Part shown: positions 21,601 to 33,011 of the stretch, in pieces
Layout: each line of letters opens with the position of its first letter
Numbering within the stretch: position 1 is the first letter of the stretch
From: Euwallacea fornicatus
Taxonomy: Eukaryota; Arthropoda; Insecta; Coleoptera; Curculionidae
NCBI RefSeq assembly: GCF_040115645.1
Contig: NC_089564.1
Span: forward strand, 1,302,001-1,366,000
Direction of reading: 5' to 3'
Length of the DNA stretch: 64,000 nucleotides
Translations under genes and position numbers: made by a program
Notes under the pieces: model-generated
The model's input: only the letters and a program-made list of their open reading frames with translations
Database searches by the model: none
Told to the model about the DNA's origin: nothing

Positions 21601-24504
21601 GCGGGATTCTGAGTATATCGAAAACGGCGCAACTGTAATTTTGGTGGCAAGTATTATGGCATGCCCTATTGGGCAGGCTTTGAGTCTTGGCATGAGCAGG
21701 TATGGATGTGAGACAGTTTCTGAAATATAGAACAATTCGATTGGGTGCAAATACATTGCAATTAAGTGCCTCCTTAAATTGTGATTCTTTAATGGTGTTC
21801 TAATAAAGTTTCGGGTTACACAAGACACCTGCATAAGCACATTCTGAAGTACATAAAGAGCAAAATATAAGATAACAACGTTAACCAATATACATTCAGT
21901 AATACGTAATGTCCGTGAAAACACTTTGGCAGTGCACAGAGCAATTCAAAGTTGGAGAGACACAGCCTCAATGCGATCTTAAATCAAACGAAATGTGTTC
22001 GCTCTTAGATATTTATCAACGTCATCATAGGGGTTTCTCATCACCATTGTTTGTGGAATGGTGAATGAGGTGATCAAGGCGAATGCCTTGAGGGGTAGTA
22101 TTTACATCGAAACTGGTACCTCGTTGTAGAAGAGAACTCCAAAGTAATTAGTGGTGTTTCCACTTATCACTAGTCTTAAGTATTTACCTCTAACGTTGTT
22201 CAGTCCTCGAGTGTGACGTGAATAGTGATGAAAATGGTGAAAAATCCGATTTAGTATTTTTCGTTTATTTACCGAACACCACGCAAAGGCTCCAAAATAT
22301 ATAAACGTGGAACCACCAACATACCGCTATCATACGGAGATATAGAATCGATCCCAAACATCATGCCTGTATTTCAGTTTTATTATAGCATAACTCTCGA
22401 CACAGGATGTTGCAGCCTAAAAACTGTTTTAGCGTCTAAGCTATTTCCCCATGTGAAATACCGTAACGGCATATAAGAAAAATAGGAAATAGTATGCAAT
22501 CTTGGAAATAGCAAAGTCAAGTTTATCAAGGTTTCTCGTAGCAACTATACTGTTAAAGGACTTATGAGGTAAAAATTAATATGATGTGACAATGTGAAAA
22601 CGGGGAACATACAGACTTCCAGGTAGGATTTTTAGATGACTTTATTACGAATTCATGGATGAATCATAATAAGAAGTTTACGCAATGTTTTAATTTTTTA
22701 TTAATTTCTTTTCACCTTTATAAAGGAAACATAGGAGAATATGGATAAATTACAACACTGGAATAAAACATAATGATTTTTAAAATTTGGGCATAAATAT
22801 TGCTGCGGGAAATGGAACATACCACAGGTATCCCAAAATCCACAACTGGGTTCATTTTTATAAGGACAAAGCTCCCACCCTCGTAAACTTAAAATTTGTC
22901 AAAGGGCCTGAGTGGGTGATAGTGAAAGGTGAAGAACATTTCATAAATGGTACTACGTAAATGTTTATGTGATCAAAATTTTCCATACAATATTATTTGG
23001 TCAGATGGGAGTTAAGACAGTCATTTTCCGAGGAAAAAATACACTTTACTGGTACGTGGAGACCTCCCGCATCTCCAGGATTGCATGTCACCAACACTGC
23101 TCCTTCCAACACTGCATTCTTGTAGATAAATTGATTTGGCGTTCATCAAACATAAAATTCCAAAGATATCCTTCACGAGTTCCAGCTGTACATCCTTACG
23201 GTGGGATAATACCTTAAGCGACATGTTTAGCCCAATGGTCTTGAGAACTTGACAGGTTCCGGATAATTTACAGAATATTCTGTGTTTTACTTAACATTGA
23301 CGTATTAGCGGTCAATCATTCAACCCATGGCACCACTCTAAACACCGTTTTGTTCGGTAACGATGAAAGAAAATTAATCCACTAGAAAACTCGCATTTTT
23401 TCGAATTAACTGTCAGAAATTCAATTTGAATTTTTTTTTCATAATACGTTCAAAACGAAATAAAAGTTTTGACTTAAACTCGTGACTTAAACTCGATGAG
23501 GTTAAACCACTGGCTAACGTTCGTGAACCTAATCATGCTTGTCGCAAATAAACAATGGTTTAATTCACATGTTGTATAAGTAACTGATACAGGAAAGCTC
23601 AGGTTCCATTCTAATACAATAAGACGATTTCAACCGGTTGTGCGTGACGGCTGTTCCGGGCACGTTTAACATCGCCAACGCCTTAAAACGTCTCAAATCA
23701 ATCGTAAACTGCATTTTTTGATATCTACAATCAACATCTTATTCAAGTTTCGTCTGGTTGAAAGTCCAAAACAGGCACAAAAGGCAGTTTCGGGGGGTAA
23801 CGACGCATTTACTGAATTAGCGTCTTTACGTGTAAAACTCACCCATAATTATAGTAGCAGCCAGATCCAGGTCCACTGGACGTTACAGGGATCGAGCTCT
23901 TCCTATGTCTAATATCAGAGGTCTTTGAGGCACATTCGTTGAGAGAATTATTACCGGCTGATAAAGGATTGATTGGGCAGTCTGTTCTTCTAATAATATC
24001 ATTAACATCGTCTGGATTCTGTAAAAGTAGACATTAAACGTTTTAACGTACGATTTTACATGCAATGCAATTTATGAAGCAACATTTCACAATTCTATTA
24101 AACAATATCTACTTAAGAAAATAAATATAGGAGCACGTAAATATTTGCAATAGATGCAAAAAAGCAGATTTTTGAGGAGTGGCCAGTATTCGGATATTAT
24201 TTAATAATGTGTTAAAATCTATATCTTCTTCGAACACTTAAGTTTTTATTTTTAGTGTAACGTGCTAAATATAGATTGGTCCACCTCTTAAAATAGACAT
24301 AGTTAGATAAACCCGCAAATCTGAACAAACAAAAATAAACGGTTCTTTTAATCTTGCCGTGCAATTGACTCGAAGCGTTTATGGAAATTTTTCGCCAACG
24401 ATTTTCCCGGAAAAACTTACGCACACATTACTTACTTCTGACACCTTAAGATGCGCAAGGCTGTCTCCAGAAATCTCCCGCGGTATCTCCGAGTAGCGGA
24501 GCAT
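15604..24504 (-). CDS. RalGPS: Ral GEF with PH domain (RalGPS)
   Basis: Eleven coding exons, listed 5' to 3': 24504-24436, 24018-23843, 21632-21452, 19857-19694, 19641-19499, 19438-19213, 19147-18941, 16606-16412, 16257-16084, 15915-15794, 15725-15604. Every junction is GT-AG, phases agree, and the sum is 593 codons with the stop, close to vertebrate RALGPS1/2. The RasGEF (CDC25) domain spans about residues 82-320, with motifs EELTSCGW, APNVVAFSRRFNH, SALQSAAVYRLSKTW, PCIPYLGLYLTDLVYID and RYIEELQKFVEDDQYK. A Pro/Ser-rich linker (PSPVPTSS, HRKCRSLG, HLLDDSE) follows. A C-terminal PH domain (from MQGCVRRKTVLKEG, about residue 469, to KWCRLLQ) ends at NLMSFE. By family it exchanges GDP on Ral GTPases and is membrane-targeted by the PH domain. 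Exon 1 has an upstream acceptor, so a 5' UTR exon should lie further right. Confidence 0.93.
16748..16968. repeat. Two short hairpins in RalGPS intron 7
   Basis: GGGGTCCACTGGACCCC near 16752 is a near-perfect palindrome. CTTTCTCTAACT ... AGTTAGAGAAAG near 16942-16967 forms a 12 bp stem with a four-base loop. Both are in the long intron between the exons ending at 18941 and starting at 16606. They may be MITE remnants; no function is claimed. Confidence 0.5.
18379..18593. repeat. 19 bp minisatellite, about 11.3 units
   Basis: The unit is GTTCGCAYTYATGYYGAAT, repeated head to tail with an exact 19 bp period starting at 18379, 18398, 18417 and so on to a partial unit at 18588. Two unit types recur, one with CACTTATGTC and one with CATTCATGCY, and for most of the array they alternate, giving a 38 bp higher-order period. 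Each unit junction makes the palindrome GAATGTTC, 11 times in all. The array lies in RalGPS intron 7. Frames read through it are by-products of the repeat. Confidence 0.95.
20093..20645. mobile_element. TIR element with transposase C-terminal relic
   Basis: The inverted ends match for about 60 bp (CAGGGTGACCCATGTAGTAC, then AAATGTACTT and TTTTTTTCTTATG on both arms) and are flanked by TA. On the minus strand inside, a broken frame reads TIRKGFGKFELRLARCKELN after a damaged version of the WPxRSPDLTPLDFFLWGY block. This is again the C-terminal part of a DUF4817-type DDE transposase. The element sits in RalGPS intron 3 and cannot be autonomous. Confidence 0.75.
22811..22960. repeat. Dispersed repeat, copy 1 (RalGPS intron 2)
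   Basis: About 130 bp similar to 29467-29605 in the same orientation. Shared words include GGTATCCCAAAATC, TGGGTTCA, ACTTAAAATTTGTC and GGTGA. A plus-strand frame is open from about 22811 to a stop near 22959. The family is unknown. Confidence 0.6.
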
Positions 24505-24666
24505 TTTCAGGCCATTCTGATCTTTTAAATTATGAAACTGCAACAAAACGACAAAAATGTCACCAGAGATAAGGACAATAGAGAAGGCAAGATTTCATAA
24601 AAAGTACAAGTTTTAATACGAGACGAGCTCCTTATTTTCCTTACTGAATATAGAAAAAAAGTCATA

Positions 24667-25520
24667 TCGGTGTATGGTAACAGTGCCGTAAACGGTTTTT
24701 GCCCCGATCGTTCTGATTTTTTAATATGTTATTCTAAAGGTCATTTTGAACAACTTTTCTAAAGGGACAAGGGCGCGCAAATGCCCCTTTCACACCTTTT
24801 TTTAGGTTGAACATTTTTCCAAATCCAACTGTCTCACGGGATCGTGGAGCGAATAGGGGCGCTGGGTGGGGTAAACTGCTTCACTATGGGTATGTAATAT
24901 TTTGTTGTTGCTTTAAAGATCTGACACGTTGTCGATAATTACCTCACTCAGCACTCCAATTCAATCCACGAATCCCGTAAGACACTTCACTTAATCGACT
25001 AAAATACTAGTGTGGCCCATGCGCAAGAAAGATACACAAAAATTTTACAATTTTATTTTAATTGCAATCGCAATTGAAAAAAAACATAAATTCTGATCAA
25101 AATGAGTAAATGAAAAACATATTGCTTGATAAGAATTGAAACTAAATGAAATAAATTTCCTTTACTGAGGTGCCCGAACTAACCCGAACTAACCTGGACT
25201 AAATGAAATAAATTTCCTTATTGAGGTGGATGTAACTTTGCAATTTCAATAGAGAAATAACGAATGAAAAATGGAAATGTGTTACCTTACCTTACCTTAT
25301 CTCACCTTACCTTACCCCACCCAGCACCGCTATTCGCTCCACGATCCCGTAAGACAGTTGGATTTGGAAAAATGTTTAACCTAAAAAAAAGTGCGAAAGA
25401 GACATTTGCGCTCCCTTGTCCCTTTAGAAAACTTGTTCAAAATGACCTTTAGAATAACATACTAAAAAATCAGAACGATCGGAGCAAAAACCGTTTACGA
25501 GATAATTACCCGGTGTATTT
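24667..25520. mobile_element. Foldback element in RalGPS 5' region
   Basis: Left arm 24667-24886 and right arm about 25309-25520 are inverted copies over about 210 bp. They share CGTAAACGGTTTTTGC, ATCGTTCTGATTTTTTA, TTTCTAAAGGGACAAGGG and ATCCAACTGTCT on opposite strands. The spacer contains a direct repeat of about 30 bp (ACTAAATGAAATAAATTTCC near 25142 and 25199) and a CCTTA-type simple repeat at about 25283-25318. No coding relic. It lies 160 bp upstream of the RalGPS start codon, in the presumed 5' UTR intron. Confidence 0.8.
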
Positions 25521-26146
25521 TTTATACATATTGTCAAAAGAGGAATATTGCAAAATTTTATAGGACTAAAACCGTAATTCGGACGATTGTCCTCTGCTCA
25601 GTCCTCACAAACTTATTGCCAAATTTCAAATCGCCGGGGATGATGCGACAAGTGCAACCAAAGGTATCATCTATGCACATGTGGTCGAATGCGACTTAAG
25701 CTAAAAAAAGCTCGAGGGCATTCAGTGCACGAGCATCATTTTCAATTTAAATTGCATGAGTGTAAACTTATCGAAAATCATCATAGATTAGCTTTGGTTG
25801 CACGAATCGTATTTCGGAGAACTGCACGAATCACATCTTAAAAAAATACAGCTGCAAAATTGAAATAATTTCAATTTCTTACGACATTTCTAGGGCGACC
25901 AGGGGAATTACCGCGATAATTGCACTACTACAAGTTATCGCTGGTTACCGCCAGTGGCTGGTTCAGCGAATGAGCGAGATACTAGAATTGCATCGTTGAA
26001 ACATCAAATATGATAAATCAAGGAAAGTTCCTTAACAGCGACTATCGAAGTCGGTCTGTTTCGATTTAATAAGAAATTATTTAAAAAATTCCTCATTATG
26101 AATTATGAAAATATTGAGGTTGTGCAAATAATCGACTAACTACATA

Positions 26147-26438
26147 CAGGGTGTCCATTTAACAGCCCCTCGGGCTGGGGGTCGTTGCGTAGCAGGGTTA
26201 AATAAAATGTAGGAACTAACGCAGGATCCAGAGGGAATTCTATCTCTTGGAACAAATGCAGTTGGTCTCATTAAAAACGCTTTATGGCCCTCGCTTTTTT
26301 GGGACACCCTCTACAGTCGTCGCTAACTTCAAAATTTACCTTCATTAGCCTCACGCACACACATCCCCATATTTGATTTTTTTCTGAAGTCATGAACGTA
26401 CTCATAGGGTCCGAGGGGCTGTTAAATGGACACCGCCA
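26147..26438. mobile_element. 292 bp MITE with near-perfect TIRs
   Basis: Flanked by TA (26145-26146, 26439-26440). The arms share GTGTCCATTTAACAGCCCCT without mismatch on opposite strands. The interior has GGGACACCCTCTACAG, which resembles another element end. Size and structure fit a miniature inverted-repeat transposable element of the CAGGGTG group. Confidence 0.85.
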
Positions 26439-26440
26439 TA

Positions 26441-29400
26441 TTGACGAGTACAAGAATGTGGATGATAAACTAGAAGATGATTTTTTTAAGGTACATGCGG
26501 ACAATGCTTATGTACATGGTTATTATTAGGGGTATAGTTGGTACCTGGTAGAAGTTGAAACCTGGAACCATGCGTAAAACATACGAACTGAAAAATTCAA
26601 TTTGCTTTTCGCGCGATTCTCTTTTAGTTTATTTAATTTATTAAGTGGGTTAGATAGATTAGTGTTCTGAACAAAGCTCGTATTGTATCACGAAACTTGT
26701 GAAAATGTGATGAGTTAAGCCACATTTGTAGGATACGATGGTATTAACTGACTTTTTAACCTGATTCATCGGCTATCTCCTTTTAGGCAGTAATTAAATC
26801 GTAAAGAATTTAGATCAAAAGTACGAATAAATTGGGATTCAAAAGGCAAATTAATTTACTACTTCATGTGCGAAAAAACAATTCTTTACCTCATTAAAAT
26901 AGTTCCAATTCTCGTTACAACGTGTGTACAATGGCGTTCCTCCCTACCACACAATATTTAATGGATCAACATAGATTTTCTACGTGTTTTTGCTTGAAAG
27001 TTAAAAATATCCATCTAAGATCAATTTTTTCCTTCAGCCCAGATAGCTGTATCAAAAAAGAGCTTCTCTTCAGTCTTCACATTTCGAATGTTTATGTCTC
27101 TAGAGCGTAATCCAAAACCGAGATTAATCTACCAATTAATTAAATCCTTTTTGTGTCACCCTTTTCGTAAAACGTACAAGATGTTCGACTTTAACTAATT
27201 AAACAACTTCTGGCTCCGCTAGCTGAATAGATAGACCGATTTTAACGAGCAAGTGGTAGAACTGTTCGAGATATAGCAAAATGGCTTTTAATGTCTTACG
27301 TTAGATTCGCAAGACAAATCGGAATACCATTCGGATATAGTTAAGAAGTTGTTATGCATTTGACCGATATCAAATTTCACACCGCGATTTGTCTTGAAAT
27401 ACTAAGATGTGTGCGGCACATGAAACATTCTAAAACTATAAGGTGAAGAAAAATTTAAAAAAAAAAAAAAAAAGAAAAAAGAAAAAAAAGAAAAAAAAAA
27501 GAAAAAAAAAAGAAAAAAAAGAAGGTAAATCCAAACATCTGAAAATATACAGCGCGTTTCATTTGAGAAATACGAGATTATATAATTTTTTCGAGTTGCA
27601 AATATTCAGTTGGGTTTTCATTTAATAGCGTTCAACTCTCTCATTCAGGATCTGCCTTCATCTATTTAAGTAAAGAAGCCGGAAGTGCTCTAATTATAAG
27701 AAGACCCTCGCATTTAATCAAGCTGTGAATATCACTCTGACTTGGGACTCCGTGTGTTGAAATTAAGTTTGTCATAATTTTAGTTAGCTCAACAGGAGTC
27801 AAACTGCAGCCAGAGCCTCTCTTGTCTTCGGTCAAATATCGAAAATGGGCGAAAATGCAATATGAACTGTGTAAAAAATTTTTAACTGAGTACGTGTGCG
27901 AAAGTGCCCTAAGGAGGTTCAAGTTCGAGTAGTATCGGATCGTAAATTTTGCGGTGATATTTAATTTTTTTTAATTCCGGTTTTTTCTGAGCATTTCGAA
28001 AACCATGATAGATAAATTTAACTTCGTGATTTTTAATAAAAGTTAAAATGCATAACTTTTCCCTAATTCTGAGGCTTCTAGCCGTTTGAAGCCGAAGTCC
28101 GGTCATGGTAAATGTGTCATGTACGTGTCTACGAATTACCTACATGAGAATACGCGTATTTGTGAAAATATTCAAACTGAGGACGTGAGAACGAATTCTT
28201 TGCACGTACCGCCACCTGCGCCAATGAAGTAATGATCCCGTTTTAGCGCATCCATTTCTTGTTTGTGACAACGATATGGCTGTTAAATCAAGTGATTCCC
28301 ATATTCGGTGTTGGAAAAATTATATTTTTATTTATAACAATTTATACTCGAACCGACATCTACAGCCTTCGCAATAACAAACGCATCGAAATGGTTGCGC
28401 GCCGGGCTGTAAGCAACGAAGTTATTTCGAAACGGCTGTGACGATAACAAAATGCGATTTAGTTTGTGATAGTGATATCGCAACCCTTAAGAAATTCCAA
28501 TTCAGTCGCCGCACCAAACTGGCCCCATTTCAAACGATACGTTACACAAACGTGCTTTTGATTACTGGCAAAAGTCCCACATATTTCCAGTGGAACTTTA
28601 TATCGAGAGAGTTTAACTTATAGGTCATTACCAATCGAAAATTACTTACAAAACAACTGACGGCATGCCTGCACTTTACCAAATAGTTCCTCCTGGCGCA
28701 ACTTACATCGTAGCTTCCCATCGTCGCTTCTCTGGATGGTTTACGATGGAAAAGTCCATTTTCCCGCTTAAACTTCGATGCATGGCATCAGTACTGAAAT
28801 AGACATCTCAACTGATCGCACAGAACTCACAAAATCAACTCTATGCGAAATCGCAAAAATATTAAACAATAAATTAGAACACTTCACGCACTAATAGAGG
28901 GTTACACCACACGACCGGCATTGCAACGCTTTAACAGGCGCACCACCTTCCTCTGGTTACAAAAAAATACAGCGCTGATTCGAACGTTACCAAAGCCTTC
29001 CTACTCATTAGGAAAAAGTTCATTAACTACCTTTTAATTAAACATTGATGCTTAGTAAACAAAGTGATGCTTTATTGTTTATGCTCGTCGACCCGAAGTC
29101 GATGCACCGATTGATGCCAAGTATGTCAACGGAGCCTTCCCCATCATTTGTACATACCTACATACGTATACAGTGTATCCAAGATAAGGATGTCCAGCGT
29201 GAGGATCTCGTAAACGGTAATAAATGCGGCTGGTTTACATAGGAAAAATGTAGCGCAGTCAAAGGACTAGTTTGGCGGTGTAAACGAAACCAGCGAATTA
29301 TTTTTGATTTTCGGTTACTTCGAATATCCCAAAATTTTCAATTTTTTAAATATCATTTCCCGAGGTGATGGTGATGGAAATAAACGAAAACTGACGCCGT

Positions 29401-29466
29401 AGCGCCGTAACGCAGGACGTAGCGATATCGTCTCATCGGTTACGGAAAATGCCAAAGTATCGACTC
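26441..29466. other. Intergenic; possible RalGPS promoter area
   Basis: No protein gene is supported. Around 28200-28900 the sequence is richer in CpG. On the minus strand, TTTT|GTAAGTAATT at about 28640-28650 is a good splice donor. That would suit a 5' UTR exon of RalGPS, whose first coding exon has an acceptor but no promoter nearby. This is suggestive only. Open frames at 27662-28106 show no family resemblance. Confidence 0.35.
27443..27530 (+). repeat. Purine low-complexity tract
   Basis: A run of A with interspersed single G, about 75 bp. The lysine-rich frame across it is an artefact of composition. Confidence 0.9.
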
Positions 29467-29605
29467 GCGGAATTGAACACACCATGGGTATCCCAAAATC
29501 GGCGGTTGGGTTCAATTTACGGAAACAAGGGTGCCACCCCTTTATACTTAAAATTTGTCTGGGACACCGAGCCGGTGACGGAGAATGGGGAATAACGTTT
29601 TGCGG
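29467..29605. repeat. Dispersed repeat, copy 2
   Basis: Second copy of the 22811 repeat, in the same orientation. It is less AT-rich and runs from GAACACACCATGGGTATCC to GTGACGGAGAATGGGGAA. Both copies keep an NP..DFGIP.VCSIP-like minus-strand reading and a YLKFV/NLKFV plus-strand reading, so it may derive from coding sequence. The family is unknown. Confidence 0.6.
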
Positions 29606-30922
29606 ACGGTGCACACGAAAAGTACAGATGATCACAACTTTCTATATCAAATTATTTGATGAGATGAGAGTGCGATGAATGGTCGAATTGAATAAAATCT
29701 AATTATGCGCCGAACCATAGTGCATCGTAAAGACCGCTTTATGCACGCTGCACCGCATGCACCGTGCTATATTCGCAGGGTATGATGCACGCATAATAAA
29801 AATATATGTAGGTGTCTATCCAAATTCTATACGTTTTTCTTGAATTGAAGGTAAATTCAAATTCATTCCATATGATTCATCGCAGAACTTAGCGAGAAAT
29901 TAATATAAATATAATATTTACATTATTGCAGCTCAAGTTTGATCGTCCGTTCCTATAGGAAAAATTAACAAGTTGAAAGGAAATTTTGGCTTTCAGTTCT
30001 TTTCCTGTATATATTTTTTTAATTGCGTTCATTTCTGGAAAACGGGTAGAGATGCAAAAACGAACCAACGCCACTGAGCTCTAAAGGAAAAACCCTGTGA
30101 GGACTCCGTAACCCAAAAAGGTTTTAGTATTAGAAATATTGTCCATATGTCGAGCTGCACAGAAGGACCTTTGAGGGCTTTCAAATTTCCATTTCGTAAT
30201 GTTATTGCGCACTTCATACTCATTGCACTTACTTCTGCTTGATCGTTAAAAATTCCATATTTAAACTATTTCTCGTAAAAAATGTATCTACTCAATTGAA
30301 GTGTTTTTGGGCCGCAATAAAGGGATGCCGCTTCATTCCCCTGAAGGAAGGTACCTAAACCGGGTTTCGCGTCACTCGGTGTATCGATTCAGAGGAGGAA
30401 AAAGCAGATAAATTTTACTTATTCTGTTTTTGTCAGGTAGACACGACAACTCAACTGAATTGTGCTATTATTGGTCTGGCAAATGGCCACCAACAGTTTT
30501 CGGATCGGAAGCTTTGACGTAACAGTACTTGGTAGGTATTTTTGATCTGTCAAATGGTATACCGTGCCTTGCCGAGCGGTAGCCTAATACGTTATCTGCT
30601 TATCTTTATTTGTTCTATCTTTTTTTATCATCACATTTTTCGGTTCGTTTACATTTCGATTTCCGCGGAATTTCATTGCCCTCAATCAACGAAAAGGTGA
30701 CAACTAGAAAACCAGAATTTTTAGATTAGATGTAGTATGACAACACCCTTCCTGCCTACCAAACGACTTCTGGCAGAATCCTATATGTGACGTCACCCTC
30801 ATGACGTTTCACCTGCCAATTATCCCACTAGAGTCCTTACCAAAGTCTAGCCGAAATGACGTTAAACTTCGTTGTCATGAGATATGGTCACCCTATATCG
30901 CTCCGGTTTATCCTACGACGTA
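29606..30922. other. Intergenic, transposon-like scraps
   Basis: The 30060-30240 stretch has a minus-strand frame (WVTESSQGFSFRAQWRWFVF) of the kind seen in repeat interiors. The rest, including 30360-30920, shows no gene and no clear repeat ends until 30923. Confidence 0.4.
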
Positions 30923-30924
30923 TA

Positions 30925-33009
30925 CAGGGTGCTATTTAAGTATGGGGTCAATTTTCAAGGGGCGATTTTTTTTAATTGACTTGGGGTAATATTATTTATC
31001 CCCCTTAGATTTTTTTTTTCTAATTCTTCCCGATTATTAGAAATAGTAACGTACACTTGCGCTTTTATATAATTTACTAAAGCATTTCTGCAAGTAAAAA
31101 TATTTTATTCCTTCGTTCTGTCATTTGGAACCCGGCCATGACGTATTTTTGTCCAAATTTGGATGTTTTTCGTGAATTAACGGTTCAGAACTAAATGAAC
31201 AGATGTTGCGTTTGGAATCAAAAAACTCAGGGAAAAATAGTCCTTTAGAGAATCGCAATGAGCCACCATGTTGCCATTTGGAAAACGGAAGATAAATGGA
31301 AAAAATTATTTTTCGGTATATAAATCGTTTATAAAAGAAAAAACACTCAACAAAATGACAAATTAGTATTTTTCTCCATAATTCTGACTCAAAATTGTGC
31401 CGAAGACATATGCCTCAGTGGCGTAGCTCGACATGAAACAATCACATTTTTTCTCTTTAATAACCTTTAGATTCCAAAAAACAAAAAATTTGTAGGACAA
31501 TATATTTAAACACCGGAAGTTGACGTAATTTCCGGTTAAACCGGAAGCGTTCAATAAGCGCAATTAATATCAATCAATCGGCTGCGTTCTCATGTTGCGT
31601 CCCTTCAAATTCCAACTTTCTAAATTTAAAAACAAAAAAGTTACAAAGGAGTCACCTTCTTGAATTCCCAGGTATATTTTCGAAATGTCATAGCGGCCAT
31701 GGCTTTTTTCAAAATTCCACCAAAATTTACATTTATGTTCGGTATAGTTAACAAATCATCATGGAAAGATACACGGTGGCACAGCGTACAGAAATTGTGA
31801 AAATTTATTACGAAACTAATGAATCTATTCGGGCTACGTTTCGTGCATTACGTGAAATTTATGGTCAACAGAATCGACCTACCGAGCTCACTATTCGTAA
31901 TTTAATTAAAAAATTTGAGTCAAATGGTAGCTTTTGTGACATCACGAATCCTACCCGTCAGGAAATTAAACGTATTGCTGAAAATATCGAAACTGTATAC
32001 CGAAGTGTGGAGGATAATACGGAACAATCAATTACACGTCGTCCTGAAGAAGTTGAATTTTCCTATGGCACTACATGGAATATTCTTCATAGAGATTTGA
32101 ATTTGAGGGCATATAGAATTCAGTTGACGAGAGACCTTAAACAAAATAATCATGTATTGCGTAGAAATTTCGCGGATTTGGTTTTGGAGCAAACCATCAC
32201 AGATCCATTGTTCCATGCAAAAATCATTTATGGTCCGAACGTGTAACTGGACAGTTTTTTTTTTTAACGAAAATGGCCATGCAGTTACCGCCACTGGACA
32301 ATGCTACAGGAACATGATTATTACTGTCTTCTGGCACAAGTTAGATGATTGCGAATTGGACAACCTGTGATTTCAACAGGATGCTGCGACATACTATACA
32401 TCTAGGGATACAATTAGCGTATTGAAAGAAAAGTTCATAAAACCAACGTTATTCGTGTTATTGGTAAAGCACGTGCAGATTTATGTGAAAAAATAACTGA
32501 AAATTGGCATTCCAGAACCGAGTTTTTACGAAAATCTGGAGGAAGCCATTTACATCATGTAATTTGTAAGTAAAAATGTCATGGACCAATAAATAAAATT
32601 TCAAAAAAATTACATTCATATCTTATGCCATTTCACTTTGGTTGGCAATTAAGAATGTATAGCTCTTATTTAACAACCCTTTGCAAAGACACTTTTTTTT
32701 GGTAGCGAAGTGCACAGGTGTAACGCCGGAAATTAAAAAAATAATAATAAAAAAAAACGGTTTATTAAAACTACACTTAAACAAATGGTAAGCAATTTTG
32801 TTAGTAAAAAAATTAACAATGGAAAATCAACAAAATCGGCTAAAAGATTATTAAAATTTTTACAAAATAAGAATTTTTTAAAAACAGTTTCACACTCTGT
32901 ATCTTGAAAACGCAATATTACCAGACCTATGATTGTATAAACTTTTCACCTTAAAATAACTCAAAAAATCACCTTGTGAAGTTGGATCACGTACTTAAAT
33001 AATCCCCTG
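30925..33009 (+). mobile_element. Near-full-length DUF4817-type DNA transposon
   Basis: Length 2,085 bp, flanked by TA (30923-30924, 33010-33011). The short imperfect inverted ends are CAGGGTGCTATTTAAGTA and TACTTAAATAATCCCCTG. It carries a transposase relic on the plus strand (31761-32572). This is the most complete representative of the CAGGGTG-ended group in the window and is the likely type of source for the shorter derivatives. Confidence 0.8.
31761..32572 (+). pseudogene. Transposase with N-terminal HTH, frameshifted and deleted
   Basis: The frame opens MERYTVAQRTEIVKIYYETN, the typical start of the helix-turn-helix (DUF4817-like) domain, and stays open for 161 codons. A frameshift at about 32246 moves to VFFFNENGHAVTATGQCY, and a stop interrupts before FQQDAATYYTSRDTI, where the family has FQQDGATCHTS. 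After KEKF about 45 codons are missing, including the PPRSPDLTPLDFFLWG block with a catalytic acid. The C-terminus resumes with the RVIGKARADLCEKIT-type region and ends LHHVICK. The protein is inactive. Confidence 0.8.
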
Positions 33010-33011
33010 TA

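Noticed and set aside
27443..27625. Poly-lysine frame
   Set aside because: It is an A-rich low-complexity tract.
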